Assembly: GCA_936450465.1 (NCBI GenBank)
Contig: OW388290.1
Coordinates: 26,029,457 to 26,093,456 of the forward strand
DNA length: 64,000 nucleotides
Reading direction: 5' to 3'
DNA from: Gibbula magus
Lineage: Eukaryota > Mollusca > Gastropoda > Trochida > Trochidae
Below, in pieces: positions 1 through 10,750 of this stretch. The first letter of the stretch is position 1. Each line of letters opens with the position of its first letter. The notes beneath the pieces are model-generated. The model saw nothing but the letters and a program-made list of their open reading frames with translations. It was not told the origin of the DNA and did not search any database. The position numbers and the translations under genes are program-made.

Positions 1-850
1 AATCTGGAATAAATTTCTTTTCTTAATGATTATCTTGCCATTGGCTCTGTAGCTCAAAAGGTTTTGAATGATTTATAAACTGTGGACAATAAAAACAACA
101 TAAATACGTGTCATCCACAGTTCCAAATTCCAATCACCTCAAAATATTAAGCAACAATTAAAAGTGATACTTAAAAAAAACTATTTCTACATACAATGAT
201 TGTGGGAGGAGTTAACCATTTTCAGAATATTAACAGCTTTAAATTACTAGTGATAAAGCAGCTACATTTTAACAACTTAAACTGCTTAAACTGATTTCTC
301 AATACATCAATGCTGTTTAGAAAATAAAAGTTCATTATTCTGTATTTGTATTACAGCTAATCTGAAGAAAATCTTCCTTCTTATTAAATGTTACATCATA
401 CAGGTAAGAGTTCTAGCAATAGACACTTAATATAATCTGTCTGAAGGCAAAAAATTCATGAATAATCAAGTTGTTAAGAAAATATTTCAAAAGCACAATG
501 AACATCAGTTAGACTTTACCAGTGAATCATCAGTGATTCATTTTGCTTTTCAAGACCATGAGTCAAATTGACTCACCACCTATGGAATCACTGAGTCAAA
601 AATGACCATGGTGAGTCAATATTTAACAAATTAAAATTTTCAATTTGTGCAAGAACTAAGGGTCCAGCACTTTCATTATACTATAGTAACAGGGATGAAA
701 GGAAAAGGAACACAACCTGGGATGTGGAGAACGTTTATTTAATTAACAATGAGAATAAACTTTGAAACATTTATACACAGATAAATACTCTCATACAGCA
801 TAATATATGCAGCCTATAATTTACAAATGTAACTTCTCTCTGCATTATAT
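1..850. other. 3' flank of the hAT-like gene, no gene seen
   Basis: No coding region is supported here. The stretch is AT-rich and lies downstream of the minus-strand gene that ends at 851. It holds that gene's probable polyadenylation signal (734-739) and a small cluster of TGAGTCA/TGACTCA heptamers between about 555 and 620. Confidence 0.6.
734..739 (-). terminator. probable polyadenylation signal of the hAT-like gene
   Basis: The minus strand reads AATAAA here, about 110 bases past the stop codon at 851-853. Distance and strand suit cleavage of this transcript. It is a single hexamer in AT-rich DNA, so chance occurrence is possible. Confidence 0.45.
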
Positions 851-1406
851 TTAGTGCTTTAAACTGAAAATTCGCCTGTTCTTGGCCTGTTTCAAGTGAT
901 GGAGAGCAACTTCAACCAAATCACTTTTGCAGAGAGAAGATGTTTTGATTGACATCAACTGGTTTTGTTTTGAAATTCCAAGTCTATTTCTAGACTTGGA
1001 CAAGATCTGGTTTTGGATTGAAAAACCTCTCTCACACCCTGCAGTGTGCACTGCAGAGATGAGAGCAAGCTTAGCCAATTTTGACATATTTGGGAACTCA
1101 GGATGGTAGGAGTGTATGCATTGCCAGAGCTGCCACATTTTGTCCCTAGGATAACCCTCAGCTTTTACCACCTGCTTGAGCTGAGACCACTCCTTTCTAG
1201 CAGCCTGAGCATCAACGACAGCTGGAGATGATGTGGTCTTTGTCTCTCCTTGCTCACGCCACTGGACTGTCTGAGGTTGCCCAAAGAACTTCAGGAGCTC
1301 ATCAATCTCAGGATTTCCATATGCCTCCAGCTCAGGCTGTGACAGGAAAGTGAGGGGCCTCATCCCCAACACATGCATGGACCGGATGATATCTGTGTCT
1401 GGAAAT
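851..1406 (-). CDS. hAT-like gene, terminal exon with dimerisation domain
   Basis: Starts after a TTTCAG acceptor, finishing an AG|A arginine codon split with the previous exon, and ends at TAA (853-851). 184 codons plus the stop. The C-terminal third reads LAKLALISAVHTAG, CERGFS and QILSKSRNRLG, the hAT C-terminal dimerisation region, with the conserved glutamate of the DDE triad expected in CERGFS. No frameshift or internal stop. Confidence 0.85.
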
Positions 1407-3055
1407 CTGAAATTACAACATTCAAATCATTTTGTATTTTTTAAAATAGTTTGAGTCATACAAAAGAAGGTCTTCTAAAATAGTTACTGTTTGAGAATAT
1501 GTAGTTCATAAAAGTTTAATCAAGTACAAAACTTTTAAATCAACCTTGTAAATAAAATTAATGATAAGTAGTCCAGAGTAATAGTTTCTCTACCTTGATG
1601 TTATATTTGTGACCAATCCATCAACAAATTTTTCAGTGAGGACTTGAAGGTTGAAGTTGCTCTCACTGATATGGTGACCATGGAATTTGTCCCCTTGCAG
1701 ATCATCCTTCAGCTGCAGGAGATATGGAGATTTCAAACTCTTCACCTCTGTCAAGTCTGTCAGGCAAAGGTCAATTTTCACCTGCAATAACCCATAACAT
1801 TGAAGTTAACTGTTAAAATGAGCAGTTTTATGGTTATACAACTTCTTTATTCTATATATGTGACGTTTTGACATAGGTATGATTTCGTTGTCAAGCAAGT
1901 GCTTGTCTTCATTACTTATCATGCCACTGTCATTCCAGGAGTGTCTTCATCATGACAAGTGAAAATAACTTTAAATTATTTTGGTTACAATACCTTTTTC
2001 TTGAGGCCCATTGCCTTGGCGTCACTCAGATTGCAGTCTGCGAAGTAAGTGAAAAGGCTGTCAAGCAATCGGTAGATGGTTGTCAACGCATTGAAGTATG
2101 AAAGCCATCTGACAGAGTGCAGTTCCTTGACGGTCAGCTTGGGACCGTCAAGTATCCTCTGAATTTCTTGGAGGCGAGACTCACGTTTACTGCTACCCTG
2201 TAAATAAGTGTAATAACAAATTAATCATAAGCACTTTTTGAAAAAAATTATAACAAATTTGAAATAGAAACGCAAATTCAACAGACAATTTAATTAAAAT
2301 TACTGGTATATTTTCTTCCATAACATATTGGTCATGTAACACATCACTTTAATTTCAGAATATCAATAATTGAAGATGCCAAAGATTACTACCTTGAAGT
2401 AATAAAACAGATCGGTTAAGATCTGTTGATGCTTTTGCAGATGTGGGATGTCTGCCGCAGCCTGAGATGTGCACAAGGCCAAGCGATGTGCCACGCAGTG
2501 CACATTCACCATGTGCGGGTTCTCCCGCTTCATTATTGCAGCAACACCTGAAATTTGTTTAATTGTAACTTGAATAACAATGTTGTGTGTATAGTTAATA
2601 TTTCAAGATTTGTCTTTAAATTGAACTCAGTCTTCAGAGTTATACTTTCAAAGTTTGTCGATTGAAATTACAAGTGTAAAACAATTTGATAAAGTCAAAC
2701 CTATATAACTTGAATTACAAGTTTAAAAAGTCATGTAAATTACCATTATGTTTCCCAGTCATGACCGAAGCGCCATCTGATCCAAGTGACATCAATTTCT
2801 GGGCAGACACACCTCTGTTGTTCATTTCTTCCATAATGACTTTCGCAATACCTTTCCCAGAAGTATCTTTACATTCAACATTGCTGACATAGACCGTGAT
2901 GGGTTTCATGGTGCTGTCATCCAATATCTGTGCATAAATCACTAGCCTTTTGTGGTTGCAAATGTCTGTACTCTCATCGGTTAGGATAGTGACAAAAGGT
3001 GAATTCTGCAAACGCTTATTCACATCATTATCATTCTCCCTTGTATGAAATAAAT
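851..3055 (-). CDS. hAT-transposase-like protein, five-exon 3' part (domesticated or intact transposon gene)
   Basis: Five minus-strand segments join into one open frame: 3055-2744, 2547-2393, 2197-1994, 1781-1594 and 1406-851. Each is bounded by AG and GT, and the phases match at every join (1, 0, 0, 2). The product has hAT transposase landmarks in order: an ILTDESTD motif (first acidic residue), GSDGASVMTGKHNG (second acidic residue), a NVHCVAHRLAL CxxH motif, SVRWLSYFNAL (RW motif), and a C-terminal dimerisation domain with CERGFS and QILSKSRNRLG. This architecture resembles ZNF862-like and related hAT-derived proteins. If translation starts at the ATG at 3065, about ten bases above the first acceptor, the protein is about 474 residues. 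A zinc-finger N-terminus is not visible, so 5' exons may be missing or unrecognised. Whether it is a host gene or an intron-bearing transposon cannot be decided here; no TIRs were found. Confidence 0.8.
1594..1781 (-). CDS. hAT-like gene, insertion-domain exon
   Basis: 188 bases, phase 0 in, phase 2 out, with CAG acceptor and GTAGAG donor. It codes VKIDLCLTDLTEVKSLKSPY and a histidine-rich stretch before the last exon. The assignment rests on frame continuity and position; there is no diagnostic motif in it. Confidence 0.65.
1994..2197 (-). CDS. hAT-like gene, RW-motif exon
   Basis: 204 bases, 68 codons, phase 0 to 0, CAG acceptor and GTATTG donor. It codes a charged stretch, then LHSVRWLSYFNALTTIYRLL. 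The RW dipeptide at this point is a standard hAT landmark between the catalytic core and the insertion domain. Confidence 0.75.
2393..2547 (-). CDS. hAT-like gene, CxxH exon
   Basis: 155 bases between a CAG acceptor and a GTAGTA donor. Phase 1 in, phase 0 out. It codes GVAAIMKRE then NVHCVAHRLAL, the CxxH-type motif of hAT transposases that lies just after the second catalytic aspartate. It is too short for simple ORF detection but continuous with both neighbours. Confidence 0.75.
2744..3055 (-). CDS. hAT-like gene, exon with first two acidic motifs
   Basis: Reads from an AG at 3057-3056, or from an ATG at 3065, to a GTAATT donor at 2743. It codes ILTDESTD and, near its 3' end, GSDGASVMTGKHNG, the segment that carries the first two catalytic acidic residues in hAT transposases. 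It ends in phase 1 (GG codon split). The 5' limit is the least certain boundary of this gene, because an in-frame stop lies 21 bases above the ATG. Confidence 0.7.
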
Positions 3056-4059
3056 CTAATGACATGTTTACCCCATGGCTCTAGTTGTTTGAGGCAGTTG
3101 ATTCCATTCAAAGAGGAGTATAATAGAATTAACAGATTAAATGACGGAGAAGTAAAACATGATGGAAACACCAAAGCGTGAAGATAACATTTTACACAGG
3201 TTTGTTTAATGTTGACCTCATACAGAATACCTCTGTAATGTTTGTTTCTCTACTTTCGAATGTGTTGGTCTTAGAATATGTCATAATGTATTCAAACGCG
3301 ATAAATCATCAATCACAAAAATCGTGTTCGAATCTCCATTCGACTATAAAATAAACCAATAAAAAAGAATTATTTTGAAATGTAACGTTAGAATGTGGGA
3401 TCGACATCAACGCATTTAAAATAATAATTGCATTGATCAAATGAAAATATACACAAGATTCAGCTTTATAGTTCGTTTATTTCTTAAAAAGCATAGCTTC
3501 AGTTGATGTTTCTATACAAAAAACACTTACAACTCAAAGTCACACACTCATACATAAAAATTATGATCTCAAATTATTCATTAAATTATTTTATTTTCCA
3601 AATATCCTTAAACATGTAAATATTAATGGCTTGATATTATCAAAATATCACTTTCGCTACCCTTAAAAATAGAGTCATGGGCTCTGTAGCTCATAAGGGT
3701 TTGTTTGATGATGAAGACAGAAACATATTTTCTCAATATAATGCATAATCCCTAGCCCTGACAAATCTTCGTCTTGAAAGTGAGAGAGAGCACTCAGCAA
3801 GGTCAACACACAGGAGATTATGCAATATGCTGACCCCTTGGCTCTGGTTACAAGCCAGCTGTGCTTTTACAGCCAAATTATGTAATAGCCTCTGCCTTGC
3901 ACAAAACACTGGCATTACTGATCTAACTGTATAAGGCTTAGAGAGAACAGGCAATATGATGAATCTCATGGTACATAGTACAATTTAGAATCACCTTGGC
4001 TAAATAATCTTTGCACAATTTTATCTGTTCTTAGCCTTTTCATCCAAACATCTAAACAT
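3056..4059. other. no gene recognised
   Basis: AT-rich sequence with only short ORFs. No upstream exon of the hAT-like gene, no zinc finger and no TIR could be recognised here. Confidence 0.5.
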
Positions 4060-4850
4060 TCTGAACGCAATATTCCTTCTAGTTTGTTCTGGGGAAGAAG
4101 ATGAAAATAGATTTTTATGTTTTGTTTATTAGGGAAAATTTGATTGAAGTGCCATAAAATATCAGTTCAAAATTCAATTTCAAAGGTTTTTTTTTAGGCT
4201 GTGGCCCATATTTGGGGTCACAGGGTCACCAAATTTAAAAGTTAGAATCCCCATTGGCGAAAGAGATTGCACACAATATTACAGCCTTCTAGGTCTTTTT
4301 GTTCCGGAGAAACTGATGAAAACAGGATTTTAGGTAATGGCCTGTGAGGCCCTTATTTGGGACCAGAGGTTCACCAAATCTACAATTTAGAATCTCCATT
4401 GGTTAAAGACTCTTTACACAACATGACAGCCTCCTAGGTCTTTTCGTTCTGGAGAAGAAGAAGAAAATATAATGTTAGATCATGGCCTGTGAGGCCCTTA
4501 TTTGGGGTCACAGGGTCACCAAATCTACAATTTAGAATCTCCATTGGCTAAAGAGTCTGTACACAACATTTCAGTCTTCTAGGTCTTTTCGTTCTGGAGA
4601 AGAAGATGAAAATAGGTTTTTAGGTTATGGCCTGTGGGGCCCTTATTTGGGTGTCACTGGATCACTAAATCTACAATTTAGAATCCCCATTGCCCAAGGA
4701 GTCTGTATACAAAATTTCAGCTACCTAGACCCAGTGGTTCTGGAGAAGAAGTCGAAAAAGCCAAAAGTTTACGGACGGACGGACGCCATCCCATGCCATA
4801 AGGCCATCGGGCCTTTCAGGCCTGATGAGCTAAAAATGACAACCAACACC
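4060..4850 (+). repeat. 143-bp degenerate tandem repeat family ending in a GGAC-rich tail
   Basis: About four diverged units at roughly 143-bp spacing (GGCC-containing landmarks near 4197, 4339, 4483 and 4627). Each contains a 'GGGTCACAGGGTCACCAAAT'-like core, a 'CCATTGG' block and a purine-rich 'TGGAGAAGAAGATGAAAA' end. The last unit runs into a GGACGGACGGACGCC tail at about 4772 and a GGCC hairpin to about 4830. An inverted relative occupies 31630-32780. It looks like a dispersed repeat with an internally tandem body; no protein is implied. Confidence 0.7.
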
Positions 4851-4946
4851 CCTGCCAAAGTCATTATTATTGGGAGTAAGACATTGAACTTACAAACCTT
4901 AGTTCTCCGTCTCTGGCAGATAATAAATCATAAATATACAGTTTAA

Positions 4947-5286
4947 AGGCGCTGTAGCACTTTTTTGGCAAATTTTATTTTTTCAAATTTCACATTTATA
5001 ATGATAATTTGTCATTTATATTTACTTTAGAGGGTAAAACATCTTATTACACAAACTAATTATCCGTAGTGGTAATAACGGTGTTGCGTATAAAGCAAAA
5101 ATTGCACGGTGGTCATTTTATTGTGAACACATTTTATTATTTAGAATGACAAAAACGATTCCCATGGCTTTACGGAACCAAGTACATTCATTTGTAACTT
5201 GATTTTCCGAAGAGAGAAGCGTATTTTACTATTGTTGACATTATTTTTCAAATATATTTCATCGACATATTTGAGCTACAGCGCCT
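4947..5286. mobile_element. MITE with AGGCGCTGTAGC termini and TTAA target duplications
   Basis: The left end AGGCGCTGTAGC is mirrored at the right end as GCTACAGCGCCT. TTAA lies immediately outside both ends (4943-4946 and 5287-5290). It is 340 bp with no coding capacity. A diverged relative with the same flanking tetranucleotide is at 51111-51597. TTAA duplication is typical of piggyBac and Kolobok elements; which one cannot be decided without a transposase. Confidence 0.7.
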
Positions 5287-5319
5287 TTAACGCCTAATAT
5301 CCAATGCATGCACTGTTCA

Positions 5320-5583
5320 CTGGCAGTACATTATTACCCTGAAGGAACTGTTCTTTCGGTGCCGCTACTTAGCACTCCACGCGACCATATAGGTCTGTAC
5401 TTCCCTTGTTCAGGTACCCATTTAAACAGATGGGTAAACTGAGTGTATTGTGGATGAAGTGCCTTGCCCAGGGACACAACACAGCATGAGACCCTGGTCA
5501 CAAATATTTGGTGTCTCCACCGAGATTCAAACCCGGGCCTTTAGGGTGAGAGGCCAGCATGCTAACCACTACACACTGTGCTC
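5320..5583 (-). mobile_element. tRNA-derived SINE
   Basis: The minus strand starts GGAGCACAGTGTGTAGTGG and has an A-box-like TAGTGGTTAGCATG and a B-box-like GGGTTTGAATCTC. It continues into GGGCAAGGCACTTCATCC and CCCATCTG...ATGGGTACCTG, a body I recognise from tRNA-type SINEs widespread in aquatic invertebrates. The right-hand limit is well defined at the tRNA-like start; the 3' end near 5320 is approximate. Confidence 0.7.
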
Positions 5584-6077
5584 CAATAATGACGAGGGAG
5601 AAGAACAGGATGCAGTGGTTTAGGAGAAGAAGTTGAAACGTTCAACAACAAACATGGTTAGGAGTACAAACTCTCAGAAGAGTCATTAAAAGACATCCGC
5701 CAAAAATAAATGTATGTTGAAATAAGCTTGATACTGAGGCCACATCAATTGTTTACTCGGTATTTATTATGAATAAATTATTTATGCTATGCTTTATTAT
5801 ACAGTGTTGTTGGTGGATTCTACATAATTAATTTAGATTATAGAATTAATAATAATAGAGTATATAAATTTTTCCAGATTATTATCATTCATGAAGAAAA
5901 TCTAAGTCTAGATCTGTACTAAACAAAATTAATATTCTTGTCAAAGATCTGTAAGAGTAAACTAATAGTGAAAATAAATGGTTATCATCAATGCAACACT
6001 GAACTTCATGATATTAATTATTATCAACATACAAACCCTTCATATTTTTCTTCAACTGTCTATTTGGACATTTTTTT

Positions 6078-6410
6078 TCATGCCACCATTGTCAATTTGG
6101 GTGAAGTAAGGTAATTGGGGTTTAATGTTGCTTTCAAGATTATTTCACTTACATCATGGCTGCTAGTATTATTGCAGGGAGAAAACCCGCAGCACGATGT
6201 GACTTTTGTGGTGAAACCAGCAAGCATTGGCTTAACTAGCGAACCATGGGTGGTACTGCACTGAAATTCAGTGTAGCATTGCACCCAAACGTAACTGCAT
6301 GTAGAACAGTTCTCTACAGCAGGCAAAGTTGCTGAGTCCCTGGTGGGATCCGAACCCCAAACCTCTTAATTCAAAGTCGAACACGCTAGTAACTGCGCTA
6401 TATCGCATCA
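6078..6410 (-). mobile_element. tRNA-derived SINE with molluscan-type tail
   Basis: The minus strand opens GCGATATAGCGCAGTTAC (A box) with GGTTCGGATCC (B box) 45 bases on. Its body ends in TTTCTCCCTGCAATAATAC, then AAGTGAAATAATCTTGAAAG, and runs into ACATTAAACCCC. The AAGTGAAATA-CTTGA-TTAAAC tail is the one I associate with molluscan SINEs, and it supports the taxonomic guess. Confidence 0.65.
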
Positions 6411-7205
6411 TAGAAATGAGTATATAGTCATGATCTGCTTATCTTCAACATGCACTACTTGGTCCAATGCCAAGGACTTCAACCATAAAACCTAATTTTA
6501 CTTGCAAGATCTTGGCAGGTTTCTCCAATGCTGTGTTTACATACTTGCTGTTACATAATCAAAATGTATAGAATAGGGTAATCTCTCCACACACAATACA
6601 AGGGGTACAACCTTCTGTATTCACCATTGCAACAGTGTTTTGCTTTTTCTTGGGGAGAGTGCGTTTGAAGTCGAAAATGTGAAAACTTCACGTTTTAATA
6701 TTAGCTAGAACATTTTTATAGCACTGTGCGGTAGCTCGTAAGTGAAATTGCATATGTTTAACCCTGCATCACAGTATTGATAATCTGATACATATTATTG
6801 ATATATAAAGTATTGATATTAAGTTTTCTCTAAATTTTAATTGTTTAATGCTTTTTTTAAAACAGGAAAATTTAATAAAGTATATTGTGACTTGTATTGT
6901 ATGAAATTGTTAGTGAATTGTATTGTTCTGAGATGTTGTGATACTTATAGTATCAAGAAATTCTGTATTGTCACAATTCCACCAGTAACTATTACTACTT
7001 GTGTTAACATGTCAATGTGCAACTAACCAATGATTATTAAGCCTATATATTTCAAACAATTGTTTGATTATTATAAAGTTCAACAAATATAACCCCATGC
7101 AGGGTTCTATTTCGTTCAGCACCCCTTACCCCCCAGGTTCCATTCAAGACCCAGGTTGTGTTTGAGGAAATAGGGTAGGCCTTAAATTCACATTAAAAAC
7201 CTGGG
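6411..7205. other. no gene recognised
   Basis: AT-rich sequence without a supportable ORF. A C-rich patch at about 7095-7200 (CCCCAGGTTCC, ACCCAGG) has a counterpart just beyond the right side of the neighbouring TIR element at 9884-9960. Confidence 0.45.
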
Positions 7206-9880
7206 CCCATATTTTCGAAGCTGTCTTAGTGCTAAGATAGTCGTAAGTCAATCTTAATGTATGGCACTTACGACAATCTTAGTGCTAACAAGGTGTATAA
7301 TCCCATACAGTGCGAACCGGATATAGTTCGTTGTACGCTCGTTCAGCGGTTCATAGCTCTGTTAAGTGTGTGTTGTTTGTTGGATCACATAGGTAATGTT
7401 AAGTCAGTATACAGCATTACAACGTATGCAAATAGCCTAAGGTTCATCAAATTGTGACATGCATACATTTACAGTTAATAAGTTCATGAGAAATAGTTGT
7501 ACCGGTATGTTATTTTCGTTACGAACGCATCAAGCCAAATTTGACAAGCTCGTGCATTTTCGATTTTATTCACGTATACAATCATGCAGCTCAAAATGTA
7601 TCTAAATATTGAATTCCTAATAGATTGTACCATGTATGTGTAGAATTTCATGTTTCAATGTTTTCTAGATATGAAGATATCAAAGAGTTTAGCAGCAACA
7701 ATGCAGCATCACTGTACTGGTTCATAGCTGAAGTGTAGTGTATGTCTGTATGGAATGTAGCCCGTAATTCAATAACGTCATGAAACCTCCTCTTTTTAAA
7801 ACAGTGTCTTTATTGACATATTAACTAACATTTCACTTGTTGATATGTTATCCCAGTATATGTTCAAGGGGCAACACACATCATATCGAATTATATAAAT
7901 TTTCTTACCCAAGAGAGCAAAGATATATAACTGGTATTAAAGTTGTCATAATGGTTTGATTGGTTGACGGAACTATTTCACACCCATTCATCAATTGCTT
8001 AGCTGAACTATTTTAGCTAAATCACATAGATGGTCAATTCATAACATCTATTTCATGTCAGAAGTCAGTAACACATAATAAATAGATAACCATCTTCAGT
8101 CTATGTTTCCGAGACGGTATTTAAAGTACTAAATTTGCTGGGGGTAGCGACATGCAGGGAGTGCCCGCTGAACTGACGTGCGACAATATTTACAATATAA
8201 ACAAGTTTTTATTATTATTTTTTATTCACTTTGGGAATTAAGTTCAACAATTACTTAAGAATTTTACTGAAAAAAGAGTGTAAGTAGCAAACTTTTTAGA
8301 TACCCACATCTTGAAGGTGTGAGAAGTTTATGAATGACGTAGGAGTACAATTTATATTTTACAGTCTAATCTATAAGATCTTGGCTGAGACAAATCATAA
8401 ACAACTCGGTGCTCGGAATTACGAACTATTTTCCCTCGTGAATTATTATGTCAAACTCCACGCTAAAGCTCGGAGTTTATCACAATAATTAAAACGGAGC
8501 AGATAAACCGTAATTCCTCGCAACTCTTCTTAAATTATTCTTATATACTTCAGCATTCAAAGAATTTAGAAAGTTTATTTGAGAATCAGTTGGAATGTAC
8601 ATTCACCTTTGGAAGTTTCTCTCTGACACTGCTGCAGTGTTTTTCGTGCCTGGAATTTAAAGAAATCAACTCTCTGAAAACGTTAGGTAACATCACTGTA
8701 TGTCATCGCGACGGTGTTCTGGAGCGAAAACCAAGATGCGATTTTGGAAAACAGCATGTAAGCACTATTGTCTAATGGGAATGCAATGAAAGCGACCAGT
8801 CTTGAACATTTCAGCTATATATCCTGCCTGACTTTGTTTTAAGTTATGTAAAACATCTGAAAGCATCAGTTCAGTCATGGTACTCCTATCTAAGCTCTCA
8901 CAAAGGGATCACAATTGTCGGGGAAGTCTCTGATCTTCCCACAGAGGTTACTCCCTTCAGATCCTAACATCTGTTCTAGAAGGCCAATGGTCAATGATGA
9001 TTTTGAAATCATTTGTGTAAGAGCAGAGACTTTCTCATTCCCTGTTTGAAAGTCACAATAGCAGCAGACGGAATTGAATTCAAGGTCACATATACCAACC
9101 GTTATTAATGACGTTATTTTTTCGAGAAGTACTGACTGTTACCGTAAATTTTTAAAAGATTGTTGGTCGACTCAGTATAGTGACGATAAAATTGTAGTGA
9201 TTTCTGATCGAAAAACGGACAATGCACCGCGACTGACGCATATCAAACAGTCAAACGTAATTTTGGAAACTTATTTACAACACATAAAAATTGAGTTGAT
9301 AATGTTCAATAGGTCATACTGTGCATTAAATGGGACGTGCAGTTACGGTTACTGTATAATGTTTTTTTTCACGATTTTAATTGGAAACCAGTAATTGTGA
9401 TATATTTGGCAAGTTGCAACACTGTGAATTGATGCACCTGTGACAAACCAAACCATAATATTTTAGTAAGAGTGTCAAAAAGCAACCATGCACTTACATA
9501 CTAGAACTATTAACCATACAGTGAATTCTGTTGAAAGTGCTATCAACCAACTGTATTGTACAAAAAAGTACATAATTTTAGAGCATTTCGACATTGTATG
9601 TGATGTGCTTAGCGAAGGAGCAAGATCGGCAATGCGTTTTTGATATGAGAAAGTTTTCAGAGGGTCAAGATTCAATATCACAGTAATTTCTTGTGTAAGT
9701 GTAAGAAGAAGCATTTTTGAAAGTTTGTGAACGTGAATTATACTCACACAAATAGAAAACGAGAAAAATCAGCCCGTGTCAACATAGCTATGAACCAATG
9801 AACGAGCATACAGCGACCTATATCCGGTTTGCACTGTATGGGATTATACACCGTGGCTAAGAGAGTTTTGAAAATATGGG
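7206..9880. mobile_element. foldback MITE interrupted by a larger transposon
   Basis: The left half 7206-7288 and the right piece 9856-9880 form one palindromic element once the insertion at 7289-9855 is set aside. CCCATATTTTCGAAG at the left mirrors GAAAATATGGG at the right, and inside them CTTAGTGCTAAGAT and CGTAAGT mirror ACTTACG and ATCTTAGTGCTAA. The uninterrupted element would be only about 100 bp, with no coding capacity. Confidence 0.7.
7289..9855. mobile_element. 2.57-kb TIR transposon, 75-bp TIRs, 5-bp target duplication, no transposase seen
   Basis: TIRs span about 7289-7363 and 9781-9855, with roughly nine mismatches in 75 bp. The left end reads CAAGGTGTATAATCC; the right end read inward gives CACGGTGTATAATCC. 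GCTAA flanks both sides exactly (7284-7288 and 9856-9860), and removing one copy restores the palindrome of the host MITE. The interior has only short ORFs (for example 8590-8775 and 9074-9394 on plus, 9475-9747 on minus) with no recognisable transposase, so it is probably non-autonomous or decayed. A CAC-starting heptamer plus 5-bp duplication recalls Transib/RAG-like ends, but the heptamer does not match their consensus exactly and the superfamily is open. Confidence 0.75.
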
Positions 9881-10395
9881 TCCTGGGTTGTATTTACCGT
9901 GACACCCAATGACCCCCCCAGGCTGTATTCGAGCCCCGGGTTATATTCGAAACCTGGATTGTATACTTTTGAACAAATACGGTACATCATAATAAGCAAA
10001 AAAATATATATTAAGTTGGTTTATAGAATCTCCTACCATGATCTTGATATACTTGGGGAAAAAAGAATGCCTTCGAAACTAAAATGTTGCCAAATTATTT
10101 CTTCCAGTTACCATTAACATTTTTGCCCAGTTTTACTGACAAACTGCAACTTTAAGTAAAAAACTATGATTTTCTTTTATTTTATGATGAGCAATGAAAT
10201 ACTGGGATTTATCAGTGAAATAAACTGTGTATCAAGCTACAGAGAAAATAACATATTTTCACTGCGACCAGTGACTGATATAATTTGACGTCATAAAACA
10301 ATGGTCTAACCCAATGAATTGGCTTATGACGTTCGACATGAAAACAACCCTTTTTGGACGTAATTACAAGGATAACATCATATACCGGTAATCAA

Positions 10396-10664
10396 TAGAA
10401 TATCCGTCAATTCTTGACAAATACCATGTCTATCTCATCTCATGAGGTAGAAAAGTTATATATTTTGTCATACCTTTTATGTTGTCTTCTGCTCTTAATT
10501 TATGTATTTGTCTCTGTGTCTCTCCTCAAAGGGTACTAAAGTATTATCTCATCTTATCTTATATTTTCACTTGTGACTGCGCCACTTGTGAAAATATAAA
10601 CTTTCTACCTCACTGGATCAGATAAACATGGTATTAGTCAAGAAAAGACAGATATCCTCTGTAT
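10396..10664. repeat. inverted repeat pair, about 70-bp arms
   Basis: The arm at about 10396-10466 (containing CTTGACAAATACCATG and GAGGTAGAAAAG) is complementary at roughly 80 percent to the arm at about 10592-10664 (CATGGTATTAGTCAAG). The pair is separated by about 125 bp containing an ATCTCATCTTATC-type repeat. It looks like an old foldback element; no target duplication was found. Confidence 0.5.
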
Positions 10665-10684
10665 AATCAGTACTGTAGCTCTTA

Positions 10685-10750
10685 TAAGGCATGTGGCCCT
10701 GGTTGGACTCGAACGACCCCACCTCATGATAAGAAAGTCAAACTCATCGA
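10685..10750 (-). mobile_element. tRNA-like SINE remnant
   Basis: The minus strand contains GTTCGAGTCC, a near-perfect RNA polymerase III B box, preceded by a GGTGGGGTC stem-like segment. No complete cloverleaf could be drawn. It may be a SINE head fragment or chance. Confidence 0.25.
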
